Of a stretch of 64,000 bases of DNA, positions 1 to 10,561 are shown one piece after another; position 1 is the first letter of the stretch; each line of letters opens with the position of its first letter. The notes under the pieces are model-generated. The model searched no databases. It saw only the letters and a program-made list of their open reading frames with translations, and was not told where the DNA came from. Source of the stretch: Delphinus delphis (Eukaryota > Chordata > Mammalia > Artiodactyla > Delphinidae); NCBI RefSeq assembly GCF_949987515.2, contig NC_082694.2, positions 13,323,958-13,387,957 on the forward strand, read 5' to 3'. A program made the translations under genes and the position numbers.

Positions 1-579
1 GTTAGCAGATCCACATCCGTCAGACCAACATCCTGATTTTTCATTTTGGAACTCTGAATGCCACGTGTGAGTTGAAAGCTCCAGGATTTGGCCTCCTCTC
101 CCTTCACAGCCCGTGCCTTAGACAGTCATTTGGGTCAAAAGCCTCCTCTTCTTGTCCCCCTGGAGCCAATGTCCAAGTTCCTTCTTCCAGGGGACACTCA
201 GAAGCCCTGAGCAGGGGTCCTTTTTCCAACCCGGACTCAGAGAACCCTGTCCATCGCAGGGCATTCTCCTCTGCCTGAGCCAGTAGGGAGAAAAGAGATG
301 CACTTGGAGGCTTCAAAACCATCCTGGTGGTGAGTCAGGACTTCACAGCTGACACTTTGGGTGAAAATGATCCATTTATCTACCACCCGCGGCACCTGGA
401 CACCTGCTGCAAAGCTCCATTCTCCCCTCAAGTATTTCTCTTGTCTAATTCATTCACCAAGGAAGTTCCCAGAACTGTGCCAGGTCAACAGGGAGAAGCT
501 GGGACTGCCCAGCACCTCACAAGGTCCCACTTTAGGAGTTACTCTTTGGCCCTGGTGCGGATTTTTAGAAGAATCTTAC

Positions 580-661
580 CTTCTGAGTGACACTGAAACT
601 CATCTCTTTCACAATCTTCAGAGCCCATTTTCACACCTGGTTTCTCCTCCAAAAAGGACAT
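580..661 (-). CDS. IL37: IL37-type first coding exon (gene continues off the left edge)
   Basis: On the minus strand an ATG at 661 opens 27 codons plus one base, and the exon ends at a GT donor (gtaagat) at 579. The peptide begins MSFLEEKPGVKMGSEDCERD, which matches the start of human IL-37 isoform b as I remember it at most positions, including the VKMGSED stretch. IL-37 is an IL-1 family cytokine that damps innate inflammation through IL18R1/SIGIRR and also acts in the nucleus. This exon encodes the pro-region, not the beta-trefoil. The exon is open and its donor is intact. The next exon should lie at lower coordinates; a weak candidate starts near 206 after a CAG acceptor, but it has no convincing donor and its phase does not fit. 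This exon lies 3' of the other IL37-like exons at 10.6-11.5 kb, so it cannot belong to the same collinear gene. It could also be a stranded exon of a broken gene. Confidence 0.72.
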
Positions 662-985
662 TTTCAACGTGAAGAAATGACTCAACAGGAGCCTGGGATG
701 AAGGGCAGGACCTGAGTGGACAGGAAGGGGACTGGCTACGGCTCCTTCTGACCCCAGGAAACCTTGCCAGAGGCCCCTGCTGATGAGGCCGCAGGCCTTG
801 CTCTCTCTTGGAAATGTTTGCTGCCTCCGGGAAGGCCTCCCAGGGCTGGGCCATCCTCTTCTGTCATTCCTTCTTTGATGCTTGCCCATCCAAAGCAATG
901 CTCTCCAAACTGTGGGTCACCATATCTTTTTTACGGACCTTGACAGCATTTTAGCAAAAGGAAATAGAAAATTCAAAGTGCATTG

Positions 986-1215
986 TTCTAATCCTGGGAC
1001 TGGCAAACTACAGCCCACAGGCCAAATCCTGCCCTACCACCTGCTTTTAAGTAAAGTTTTTTTGGAACACAGTCATGCTTTACACGTTTACATGTTTTCT
1101 ATGGCTGCTCTCTGGCTCTAACAGCAGAGATGAGTCATTGGAAGGGAGTCACCTGGCCAGCAAAGGTTGGTTACTTTCCCAACCTTCATAGAAAAAGGTT
1201 GCCGACCCTCTGCTA
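986..1215 (+). mobile_element. hAT-type nonautonomous DNA transposon remnant
   Basis: The sequence has the mammalian hAT-Charlie-like pattern: 'ggcaaactacagcccacaggc' near the left end, a middle part reading 'ggaacacagtcatgc' and 'tatggctgctctctgg', and a right end 'aggttgccgaccctctg' that mirrors the left terminus. Divergence is high, as expected for an ancient element. Family name not assigned. Confidence 0.6.
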
Positions 1216-2808
1216 GAGTCTAACCTTAGACAAGAAAGGCACTTTCTTCGCAGCCTCTTGTCATGGAAAACTGAGCTTCCAAAGGTCCCAGGAAGCTGAA
1301 CTCCTGATGTCTTGGGGCAGGGCTGACACAGAATCCCCTTATTGAAAGGGCTTGGAGGAGAGAGGTTTCCAAACATCCTCCAATTGTACACGTCACATCT
1401 CACCCGATTCACAAAGAACTTTAGATGGATGAGGAAAAGATTCAGATTCCAAGGAGAGCATGTGACTGCCCTAGTTTGGCTCATGTGTCTGCTTCTCTGA
1501 CAGCTAAAGGCAACACACCTTATTAGTACTTCGAGAATTTGTATCTTGAGGTCATAGAAGGAAGGATTGCTTCATTGTAGAGTTTTTAGATGAAATAAAT
1601 CAAACTCTCTACAAGATACCCCCTTGCGTTTCCAAGAGGCAGTAAGGGTCCTCAAAGTCAACCTGGAGAGCTGATCTCAGCAGGTACTGGGCAAGAAGAC
1701 AAAGCGATGCCTCCCTGAGTCCCCTCAGCCGTAACTAGGACTATGACAGTACCCCAGCCTGTGAGGGTCAAGGGGGATGAGGCCCCAGGGAAGAGCTCCG
1801 ACAAGGTCAGCTGCTTCTGCTTCTGATCTGAGGACGCTGGCGACCAGCACCAAGCCCGAGGTAAAAAAGTATTTAGTATTTTCAGTGTTTGAAAATGTGT
1901 CCAGGTGACAGTGATGCTTGGCATGGGGGGTGGGGGGCAGGGGTGAGGGTGTGTTTTCTGCATAACGTCACGTAACTTCTTTGCAACCAAGACGTGTCTA
2001 TTCAGATTGGTCTCTGAGCTGGGGCTGTCTCCTAACGGTGAGGACTCTGGCTTCCAAATGGGAGTGAAACCTTGGTCTTGAGGAGGTCGACCATGTGGGT
2101 CAAATGGAGGCAGGCATAGCCTGGGCTCCATCCTCCTCCACCTGTCCTTCCAACCTGGTGACATGAAGTAAATCGCTGTGGTGCATGTAGCATGTTGTGC
2201 GGGCTTCCCGTGAGGCTACACCGAGATCACAAATGTACCCGCCTTCTTACAGAAGCACAAGATTCCTGTGTGCTCTGACTTTATTGGTAGAAAGTCAGGA
2301 ATGGTTCAGGTGACCACACAGGTGTGCCACCCCACTTAGTGCTGCGAGCGGCTTCCCACCCCAGCACCACCAAGCCCTCTTTCCCGGGTCTTATTTTTTT
2401 GGTCCTCCTAACATGCTATATAATTTGCTTATTTATTATGTTTAATGTGTGCATCCTCCACTAGGATGTAAGTTCCAAGAGTTCTCTTCTCTCTGAGGTA
2501 TCCCAAGAATCTACCACCCAACACGTTTTCTACGAATGAAGGAAGGAGACAGAAAGACCAGAGGGAGGAAGGAAGGAAGAAAAGGATGGAGAGAGGGAAG
2601 GGTTGCTATTTAAATGACGGTCTTCTTATTACTGCAGCTAATACGACATCCCCTGCAAAGCAGATGCATTTTTGAAAACTTGTATAAAAACAACTAAGGT
2701 GATTTGGATTTTATTTTCCTAACCGTCATTGTAATCATGGGTCTAGGTGTTCAGTGAAAAAGTTTGGGTCATTGCATGTTACACCTGAGAATCCCAATGT
2801 CTTTCTTT
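1216..2808. other. No gene recognised
   Basis: Single-copy-looking DNA with no family match and no splice-supported exon. A purine-rich GGAA/GAGG patch lies at about 2,538-2,600. The 168-codon minus-strand frame at 1,658-2,164 is proline/serine-rich and matches nothing I know. Confidence 0.5.
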
Positions 2809-2809
2809 C

Positions 2810-3752
2810 CTAAGGGCTGCTATAACAAAGTGAAACCACTAGGTGGCTTATAGCCACACAACTTTATTCTCTCACAGTTCTGGAAGCCAGCTAGAAGTGT
2901 GAAAGCAAGATATTGGCAGGGTGGATAAAAAAGAATGAAATAATGCCATTTGCAGCAACATGGATGGAACTAGAGATTATCGTACCAAATGAAGTAAGCC
3001 AGAGAAAGACAAATATCATATGATATCACTTATATGTGGAGTTTAAAAAAATGAGACAAATGAACCTATACACGGAACAGAAAGAGACCCACAGACATGG
3101 AAAACAAACTATGGTTACCTAAGGAAAAGGGGTGGGGGGGAGGGATAAATTAGGAGGTTGGAATTAACATATACACACTACTATACATAAAATAGATAAC
3201 CAATAAGGATCTACTGTATAGCACAGGGAAATATACTCAATATTTTGAAATAACCTATAAAGGAAAAGAATCTGAAAAAGAATATATATATATATATGAA
3301 TCACTTTGGTGTACATCTGAAACTAACACAGCATTGTAAATCAACTATACTTCAATTTTAAAAAATGTTAAAAAAAAAAAAAAGGATGTTGGCAGGGTGG
3401 GTTCCTCCTCAGGGCTCTGACTCTGTTCCACGCCTCTTCTAGCTTCTGGTTTTGTTGGCAATCCCTGGCGTCCCTTGCTTTGTAGATGCAGCATTCGTCC
3501 TCCATTGCCACATGGCCTTCTTCTCCCTGTGTCTCTGTGTCTTCTTATCCTCCTCTGTTTATGTCAGTGTCCAAATTTCCCTTTTCTTACAAGGACAGCG
3601 GTCACATTGGATTAGGACACATCCTAAGAACTTTATCTTGATTAAATCTGCAAAGACCCTATTTCCAAATAATGTCACATTCACAGGTACCAGGCGTTAG
3701 GACTTTAACGTATCTTTTTTTGGGGGAGGGGCACAAATCAACCCATAACACT
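2810..3752 (+). repeat. Old interspersed repeat, split by an L1 insertion
   Basis: The segments 2,810-2,924 and 3,381-3,752 together form a common mammalian repeat: 'gggctgctataacaaagtg', then 'tttattctctcacagttctgg', ending 'aatgtcacattcacaggtac'. The L1 fragment at 2,925-3,380 lies inside it, with a near-exact duplication of 'ttggcagggtgg' on both sides. Class not assigned. Confidence 0.55.
2925..3380 (+). mobile_element. 5'-truncated L1, 3' end
   Basis: It runs from the last part of ORF2 ('gaatgaaataatgccatttg') through the cetartiodactyl L1 3' UTR ('ctgtatagcacaggga', 'ctgaaactaacacagcatt') to an A-tail. The flanking duplication is 'ga(t/tg)ttggcagggtgg' (about 2,909-2,924 and 3,384-3,400). 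Confidence 0.85.
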
Positions 3753-4369
3753 CAAATTTCAGCTGTTCACCTCAAAAAATTCTCTATGCCTGTAAAATGC
3801 GTGATCTCACGACATTCACCCTGCAGCAAGAACTCCTTCAGGAGGACCCCATCCAGGGGTTCCTCAGCTGATCATTCCTCTTGCCCCCATTCGATATCCT
3901 GGGCAGGGTGAAGCAGGTGAGGGAAAGAGGAAGGCTATACTGGGGACAGAAAGAGGAAACCCTTATCCATCCTTCCCTCTGCTTGGGAGTGAGTGACCCA
4001 GCACAGCGCATTAACGCACAGCCTTAGGAGTGGTACAGCCCAAGCATTTTTGATCCCAGTTACCCCACTCGATTAAACAAAACTGAGGACACATCTTGAA
4101 ATATGGGCAATAGCACTTTGCGAAACTTCCATAAAATTAGGAAATTTACAAGGACTAGATAAAACAGGAACTAACGTTTAGTAGTTTTGTCTCACATTCC
4201 AATGGACTGGCTCTCCCAGCCCCTTCTCTTCACCCCAGTCTCTGGAGACACACACCTAGTGATGGGCTGGTAAATGTTTAACAACAAGTTCTATGGGGTG
4301 GAGGGGGAGGGGTGGGAATGGGCGGGAGCAATGATACACAGCTCTTGCCAGTTTCAGTGGTGTACACAG

Positions 4370-4398
4370 CCGACTTCAAACACAGCCGACTTCAAACT
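4370..4398 (+). repeat. Short tandem duplication, 16-base unit
   Basis: 'cacagccgacttcaaa' occurs twice in direct succession. It is small and probably a replication-slippage product. Confidence 0.6.
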
Positions 4399-4515
4399 GC
4401 CCCCCGTGAAGTCACTGTAGGTGCTGTCAGGAAGAGGGGCTAACAATGGGCTCTTACAAGCTGGATGAACTGACTCCAGCATACCAGGGAAGCCCCTTTA
4501 AGATCATCATTGTAG

Positions 4516-4722
4516 AGCCAGGGGTGATTGGCAAACCGTAGCCTGCAGGCAAAATCTAGCTCACTCCCTGTTTCAAATAGTTTGCTAACACAGCCAGGCT
4601 CACTGGTCGTCTATGGCTACCTTCCCCCTACAGTAGAACCTGTGGATTCTCAGCCAGCAAAGCCTAGAAGATTTTCTATCTGGCCCTTAACAGAAAGTTT
4701 GCCAACTCCCATTCTAGAGGGC
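4516..4722 (+). mobile_element. Second hAT-type element of the same kind
   Basis: The left end 'ggggtgattggcaaaccgta' and the right end 'aagtttgccaactcccat' form terminal inverted repeats. The interior has 'gtctatggctacctt' and 'tctggcccttaacagaaag' as in the copy at 986-1215, but it retains the right-hand part more fully. Confidence 0.6.
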
Positions 4723-5164
4723 AAGGGGCCACAGACTGTTTGAAGTCTCCAGACATTCATCCCTGAGTCATTCTGGAACTTTCCACTTTTCATCAAAGAG
4801 CTGCAATGCAAGATGGTCTCCATCTCACGCACAAAAGCCTGCACTGTTTTTTTACTGCAAAAGTAACATTGCTTTTGTTTGTTTGGCGTAGTTCAGCCTC
4901 TCTTGGTATTTTTCAGGAGGAACATGCATTCTAAATTCCACTAATCAGGGACCTGAGCCTTTGACGGTGCCTGTCATTTCCCCACAGCCCTTTCGCAGAA
5001 GGCGCCTTGTCAGTGCAGCTCCGTACAGGGGCTCAGGGCAGGATCCAGAGGCCAGTTGACCAACGGTAGGGACAGACTCTTTGCAGCGTGTTCAGAGGGG
5101 ATTGCTTGGCAGGCTGTCAGGGTCATGGTGATTTCTGGTCTGGGAGGTAATTTTCACAATGCAT

Positions 5165-5335
5165 TGGGTGATCGTTGCATCCACCTAACGCTGTGACCAG
5201 GGCTGGATGAGAATTATGCCCATTTAATAGTGGAGTAAACAGACTCAGAGACAAGTAACTTGACCAGTCACCCAGATTCTAAGTGGCGGACTTCCAGAAG
5301 TTCTGACTCCTAGTACAGAGCTCTTTGCACTGTCC
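5165..5335 (-). mobile_element. MIR-type SINE remnant
   Basis: The pattern 'gcccatttaatagtggagtaaac..gactcagagac' and 'gactcctagtacagagctcttt' matches the reverse strand of mammalian-wide interspersed repeats. It is diverged and has no tail. Confidence 0.45.
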
Positions 5336-5379
5336 CTGAGGGGTTAAAATGCTGCTGTGCTTAAGAATCACCCAGGAAG

Positions 5380-5588
5380 GGCTTCCCCGGTGGCGCAATG
5401 GTTGGGAGTCCGCCTGCCGATGCAGGGGACGCGGGTTCGTGCCCCGGTCTGGGAAGATCCCACATGCTGCGGAGCGGCTGGGCCCGTGAGCCATGGCCGC
5501 TGAGCCTGCGCGGCCGGAGCCTGTGGTACGCAACGGGAGAGGCCACAGCAGTGAGAGGCCCGCGTACCGCAAAAAAAAAAAAAAAAAA
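5380..5588 (+). mobile_element. CHR-type SINE, recent
   Basis: A tRNA-derived head 'gggcttccccggtggcgcaa' with B-box-like 'gggttcgtgcc' is followed by the cetacean CHR body and a 19-A tail. The 17-base target-site duplication 'aagaatcacccaggaag' (5,363-5,379 and 5,589-5,605) is perfect, showing recent insertion by L1 machinery. Confidence 0.92.
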
Positions 5589-5615
5589 AAGAATCACCCA
5601 GGAAGCTTCTGACGA

Positions 5616-6070
5616 GCCTTGAAGGCATTATGCTAAATGAACTAAGTCAGACAGACAAAGAGAAGTACTGTGTGACATCACTTATATGATGATTCTAAAA
5701 AAGCCAAACTCAGAGAAACAGAGAGGAGGGTGGTGGTTACCAAGGGCTGGTGGGGTGAGGAGAATGGGGGATATTGGTCAAAGGGTATGAATTTCCTGTT
5801 ATAAGATTAACAACTTCTGGGGATCTAATGTACCGCATGGTGGTTACAGCTAATAATACAATATTATATACTTGACAGTTGCTAAGAGTAGATCTTAAAT
5901 GTTCTCACCACAAAAAAGAAATGATAATTATGTGATGGGATAGAAGAGTTAGGTGAGGCGATGGGGGCCATCATATTGCAATACAGAAATGTGTCAAATC
6001 AACACGTTGTCTACCTTAAACTCACACAATGTTATACGTCAATCGTGTCTCCGTAAAGCTGGAAAAATAC
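5616..6070 (+). mobile_element. Older L1 3' end
   Basis: 'ctaaatgaactaagtcagac', 'ggtggttaccaagggctgg' and 'tgtctaccttaaactcacac' follow the L1M-type 3' UTR. It is more diverged than the other L1 pieces and its A-tail is lost. Confidence 0.65.
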
Positions 6071-6095
6071 AGATTCTCAGGGTTGCACACCCTGG

Positions 6096-6235
6096 GATTC
6101 TGATTTAGGTGTTCTGGGATGTAACCAGGAGATTCTGATTTAGGTGTTCTGGGATGTAACCAGGAGATTCTGATTTAGGTGTTCTGGGATGTAACCAGGA
6201 TATTCTGATTTAGGTGTTCTGGGATGTAACCAGGG
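6096..6235 (+). repeat. 35-base minisatellite, four copies
   Basis: Four direct copies of a 35-base unit start at 6,096, 6,131, 6,166 and 6,201. The unit begins gattctgatttagg and ends gtaaccagga. Copies 1-3 are identical; copy 4 differs by about two bases. The unit resembles the 'gattctgatt' core of hAT-type MER5 elements, so it probably arose by slippage within such a remnant. Confidence 0.95.
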
Positions 6236-6244
6236 ACATAACTG

Positions 6245-6475
6245 CCTTTTTGTTTTAATTTTTAAATTTTATAGAGTTTTTAAACATTGCTTTCCATTTA
6301 CAGTTATTACAAAATGTTGGCCATGCTCCCTGCGTTGTGCAATAAATCCTTAAGCCTGTCTTTCACCTGATAGTTTGTATCTCCCACACTTCCTCCCCTA
6401 TATTGCCCCTCTCCCCCAACTGGCCAGTTTTTTCCCTGTATCTGTGAGTCGGCTTCTTTTATCTAACTGCTTTTT
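6245..6475 (-). mobile_element. L1 3' end, older
   Basis: It reads in reverse as L1 3' UTR: 'ccatttacagttattacaaaatg', 'gtatctgtgagtcggcttc'. It lies directly after the minisatellite. Confidence 0.6.
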
Positions 6476-6479
6476 TTTT

Positions 6480-7870
6480 AAAAAAACCCAAGTAATTCTG
6501 ATTCAGGCATTTCTTTCTTGTCCACACTTCCTCCTCCCCATACATTTCATTAGAAAATGATAATGTGCCTTTCTGGCTGAGTGATTGGGTACCAGCTGCC
6601 AACAGTACTAGTATTCAGGCTGGCCTTAAACTTGCACCACCAGGAGGAATGTCCTACTCCAGGTGACATGAGCCTGAACCACAGAGAAATCCCATTGCCT
6701 AACCCATCTGGTGACTGTGCCCTGTCCCCAGCAGAGAGGCACCCAGCAGAAGACAGCGCTCAGAGAGGCTTCTTCACACAGAGCTTGGACAGTGCGGGCT
6801 GGCCTGGTGAGCCCTCTGCCAGCTGACTCATTCCTTACACAGTGTTTGTGCCGGGCTCTGTGCGGGGCGATGAGGATGGAATGTTGAGCACACTCAGAAG
6901 CAGACCCTGCCCTCAAGGCACTTGTGGTCTGTTGGGGAGACAGACGTTAATCAGGCCAACACAAGTGTAAGTGGAGAAGCTGTGCCCAGTGCATGACGGG
7001 GGTGCGCAACCCAACCAGGAAAGTAGAGGGACTTCCCTGGGCAAGACCCGAGTAAGATCAGAAGGAAGAGTGGGTGTCAGCCAGGCTCGAGGTGCCATCT
7101 TTGGGGGGGGGTCCTGATGAGTTCCCTTTATTGCTATTGAATAAGGCAAAGATGGAGAAAAGGGAGAGCTGTGAACAACAAGGAGCCAGTTGCACCTCCA
7201 CAGCTGGCAGGGATGGTTTATCGTACCCCATCTATATGCCTTGGGGCACCTCCTTTCCTATGGGGGGGCAAAGGGAAGGGACAGTGCTTTAGAGGCACAG
7301 GGGGTCCTGTCATCCATCCCTCTTCCACCCTGTCTCCTGACATGCACAAAACTCATTTTTTTCACCCGGCAGGTGAACTAAGTGCTGCTGGAAGTGCAAT
7401 GAATGAACACCGGCCTTGGGCTTATCCACAGCATGAGACAACCACTGCCTCTTCCTCGGAAATTCGGGAAGAGAAACTGTTTTATGCTTCTTCACACAAG
7501 CCTAAAGCAGAACCTTGCCCCTGATGCACTTTCAGAAGCGATGGCCAGAGCCCACCTATTACCCAAGGCTGCACAGGAGAAGAAAGGGCAGGCAAATTTC
7601 AAGATGTTGGTGTGTGCTAGCCTCCGTCAGCAAAGTCCTTCAGGAAAAGGATAGACTCAGACCATCACCCACCAGGTGGCAAGCAAAGATGGAAGGAAAC
7701 CATGCTTGGTTAAGGGAAGGGACTGGTCTGAAGCCTGCAGTCTAAGCTCACTGAAAGTTCCCTTCTTTTTGGAGCTCTACAGGACTGAGAAAGCCAGCTG
7801 CTTCTGCGTGGGCCATAGGAGCTGCGAAGTGGCAGTTTTCACAGTGTCTCGAGAAGACTGGGACCCCACA
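6480..7870. other. No gene recognised
   Basis: No exon with family resemblance. 6,835-6,960 resembles the widespread L2/MER pattern 'ccgggctctgtgcggggcgatg'. Frames at 7,171-7,894 are short, overlapping and unrecognised. Confidence 0.45.
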
Positions 7871-7887
7871 TCTTTATCAAGCATGGT

Positions 7888-8155
7888 CCTTTAAGAATAA
7901 TTGTAAAAATATACACACTACCATATATAAAATAGAAAAAGGACAAGGATTTGCTGTATAGCACAGGGAACTATATGCAATATCTTATAATAAACTATAG
8001 TGGAAAAGAACAGAAAAAAAGAATAAAGAGATATATATTAGATACATATATATATGTATGTATAACCAAATCACTTTGCTGTACACCTGAAACTAACACA
8101 ATATTGTAAATCAACTATACTTCAATTAAAATAAATATATATATTTATTCCCATA
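7888..8155 (+). mobile_element. 5'-truncated L1, 3' end
   Basis: L1 3' UTR from 'tatacacactaccatatata' to 'caactatacttcaatt' and an AT-rich tail. The 13-base duplication 'tatcaagcatggt' flanks it (7,875-7,887 and 8,156-8,168). Confidence 0.85.
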
Positions 8156-8429
8156 TATCAAGCATGGTTACTTAAAAGTTAGGTCAAGTCAGTCTGCCAG
8201 GTAGTATCAGACTAAGGATATTTACGATCTCATCTGAGCCCATTCTGAATTATCTCAAGGCGGCGTCATTCATGGAAGGGGCCTCTCACAACATAGATCA
8301 GTGGCTACACGCCACTGCCAAGCAAGAACTCATTTGCTAGAACTCCCAAAATGCACATAAATGCAAACAGTTAGAACAAATGAAATATTAGGTAAGTGCT
8401 CACGTAACTATAGAGAAGGGAGAATTCTT

Positions 8430-8628
8430 TTTTTTTTTTTTTTTTTTGCGGTACGCGGGGCTCTCACTGTTGCGGCCTCTCCCCGTTGCAGAGCGCAGGC
8501 TCAGCGGGCATGGTTCACGGGCCCAGCCGCTCCGCGGCACGCGGGATCCTCCCAGACCGGGGCACGAACCCGTGTCCCCTGCATCGGCAGGCGGACTCTC
8601 AACCACTGTGCCACCTGGGAAGCCCAGA
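8430..8628 (-). mobile_element. CHR-type SINE
   Basis: In reverse orientation it has a poly-T start (tail) and ends 'ccacctgggaagccc' (head). A 12-base duplication 'gggagaattctt' flanks it (8,418-8,429 and 8,629-8,640). Confidence 0.9.
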
Positions 8629-8918
8629 GGGAGAATTCTTGAGGCCCTGCAAACACAAAGAGATTTTGATCGTACGTTCTCATGGCGGTGTAGTCAATGA
8701 AAAAGACCACTGAAACGTTCAAGCTTGCTAGTCATCAAGTCATTTGTACTTTTGATATCGGTCTTGTGGCTTTGGACTTTATATCAGCAGATAAGTCAAA
8801 TGAATAATTAAGCTAATTTTGTAAGCATCAAGATTTTCAGTTAGAAAGTAATGGTATAGCCCTTTGAATTACAAAAGAAAGGCATAATAAGAGTTTCCGT
8901 AGATGGTTGGCTTTTTTT

Positions 8919-9072
8919 TTTTTAACATCTTTATTGGAGTATAATTGCTTTACAATGGTTAGTTTCTGCTTTATAACAAAGTGAATCAGTTATACATATA
9001 CATATGTTCCCATATCTCTTCCCTCTTGCGTCTCCCTCCCTCCCAACCTCCCTATCCCACCCCTCCAGGTGG
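8919..9072 (-). mobile_element. L1 3' end
   Basis: Starts with a T-run and 'aacatctttattggagtata', the reverse of the L1 terminus, and continues 'gctttataacaaagtgaatc'. About 150 bases remain. Confidence 0.8.
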
Positions 9073-9562
9073 TCTTTAGTCTTAAGATGACACAAACAGG
9101 GTTGCCTTTCCAAAGGCTACAGAGAGGGAAGATCAGAAACAGAATGAAAGGAGGCACTACCTTCCAGATCCCCGAATTTTCACCAGGCTTTCCTAGTTGC
9201 AGACGACGGTTTCTGAGTGAGTGAGGATCACTCCAGACTTGAAGCGTTAGATCTCTTGCCTTTAACCCTAGAAACCTCCAGCTTCCCACCGCCCCCGCAC
9301 CACCACCCACCCCCGACTTTGTGCCTGGGTCCCGAGTGCCTGTTCTGTTTGCCTGCCTGGCCCTCCGACCCTGCTTTAGGACGTGATCTTGCCATGCTTT
9401 GGACCTGAGTCTGGATAAGTGACAAGGGCCTTCAGGCCTTCCCACAAACTGGCTTCTGTCTGCCACCTGCTCAGGATTCTTTGTCACTGGTTCCTCCCAC
9501 CTGTTGACACCCACTGCTCTGCTCTCTTGCACTGAGGACTCACAGATAGTGTCTTACCACAC

Positions 9563-9615
9563 CCCTTGACACTGAGCCCCACTGAACCCCTTGACACTGA
9601 ACCCCACTGAACCTC
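9563..9615 (+). repeat. 25-base tandem duplication
   Basis: 'ccccttgacactga' plus 'ccccactgaa' occurs twice in a row with a single change. Confidence 0.6.
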
Positions 9616-9870
9616 TTCTCTTGGCACCTGCAGCTGGGTCAGCGTCCCTAGAATTCATCCAGCCTCCACACGCATCACTAATTAGAGCTTGCATTATCCA
9701 GGCTGCCCTCCTGGAGGAGACAACCTCTATGGCTCGGCTATCTCTTGAGAAACAGAAGGACCTCGGTGAGGCTGGACGTGTTTAGGAAAGCAGCAAAGCC
9801 ACAGGCACTGAGATCATCAATTCCCGGAAATTTATTTCAGCCTAGAACTTTGTAATTAACCACACTCTAC

Positions 9871-10076
9871 TTTTTTTTTTTTTTGTGGTACGCGGGCCTC
9901 TCACTGTTGCGGCCTCTCCCGTTGCGGAGCACAGGCTCCGGACGCGCAGGCTCAGCGGCCATGGCTCACGGGCCCAGCCGCTGCGCGGCATGTGGGATCC
10001 TCCCGGACCGGGGCACGAACCCGCGTCCCCTGCATCGGCAGGCGGACTCTCAACCACTGAGCCACCAGGGAAGTCC
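9871..10076 (-). mobile_element. CHR-type SINE
   Basis: Poly-T, then 'gtggtacgcgggcctctcac', ending 'ccaccagggaagtcc'. The duplication 'cacactctac' flanks it (9,861-9,870 and 10,077-10,086). Confidence 0.9.
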
Positions 10077-10561
10077 CACACTCTACTTTTTATAGCTCAA
10101 ACTTCATACCCATGAAAGGGACAAATGACACCGAAAGTCAAGCCCATGGTCTTGCTAGGTGAAGGTGACATATTACCGGGAGAAGATGCTTTTATTTGCC
10201 GTTCTCTATGGAAAAAAATGAAGACCACTCAAATGAGAAGAAACAGCTGCTATTTATTCAGAGCTGGCTATAGCAAAGGAGTCAGCCCCCATCAGTTGCT
10301 TTTGGCAGAGATTCGGGGCAGGCAGAAAGGGAGGGCTCCAGGTGTGCTTTGATTGAAGCTGTTGCCGTGGGGAAGCCGGGAGAGGGGCATCGTATGCGAT
10401 TGGTTTGGGCAGCATAGTTGCCTTTTTCTGATTGGTCCTGAGTTGAAAGTGGGCACAAAAATAGAGAAGCTGGCCGTCATTGACCAAGTCCTGACCCTTC
10501 TGGGCCAATTGCTATAGAAGTTGAGGGTTGCATTCTATTGTCGGAGGTCGTCTGGCCATTG

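Noticed and set aside
104..206. Second coding exon of the left IL37 copy
   Set aside because: SECPLEEGTW resembles the human SPLEPG stretch and a CAG acceptor precedes it, but the phase does not fit exon 1 and no GT donor follows, so it is not annotated.
1658..2164. 168-codon minus-strand frame
   Set aside because: Proline/serine-rich without recognisable motif or exon boundaries; chance in GC-rich DNA.
6096..6235. 35-base repeats as a CRISPR array
   Set aside because: The units are head-to-tail with no spacers, in a mammalian genome; it is a minisatellite.
8990..9532. 180-codon minus-strand frame
   Set aside because: Its C-terminal end is L1 sequence and the rest is low-complexity and unrecognised.
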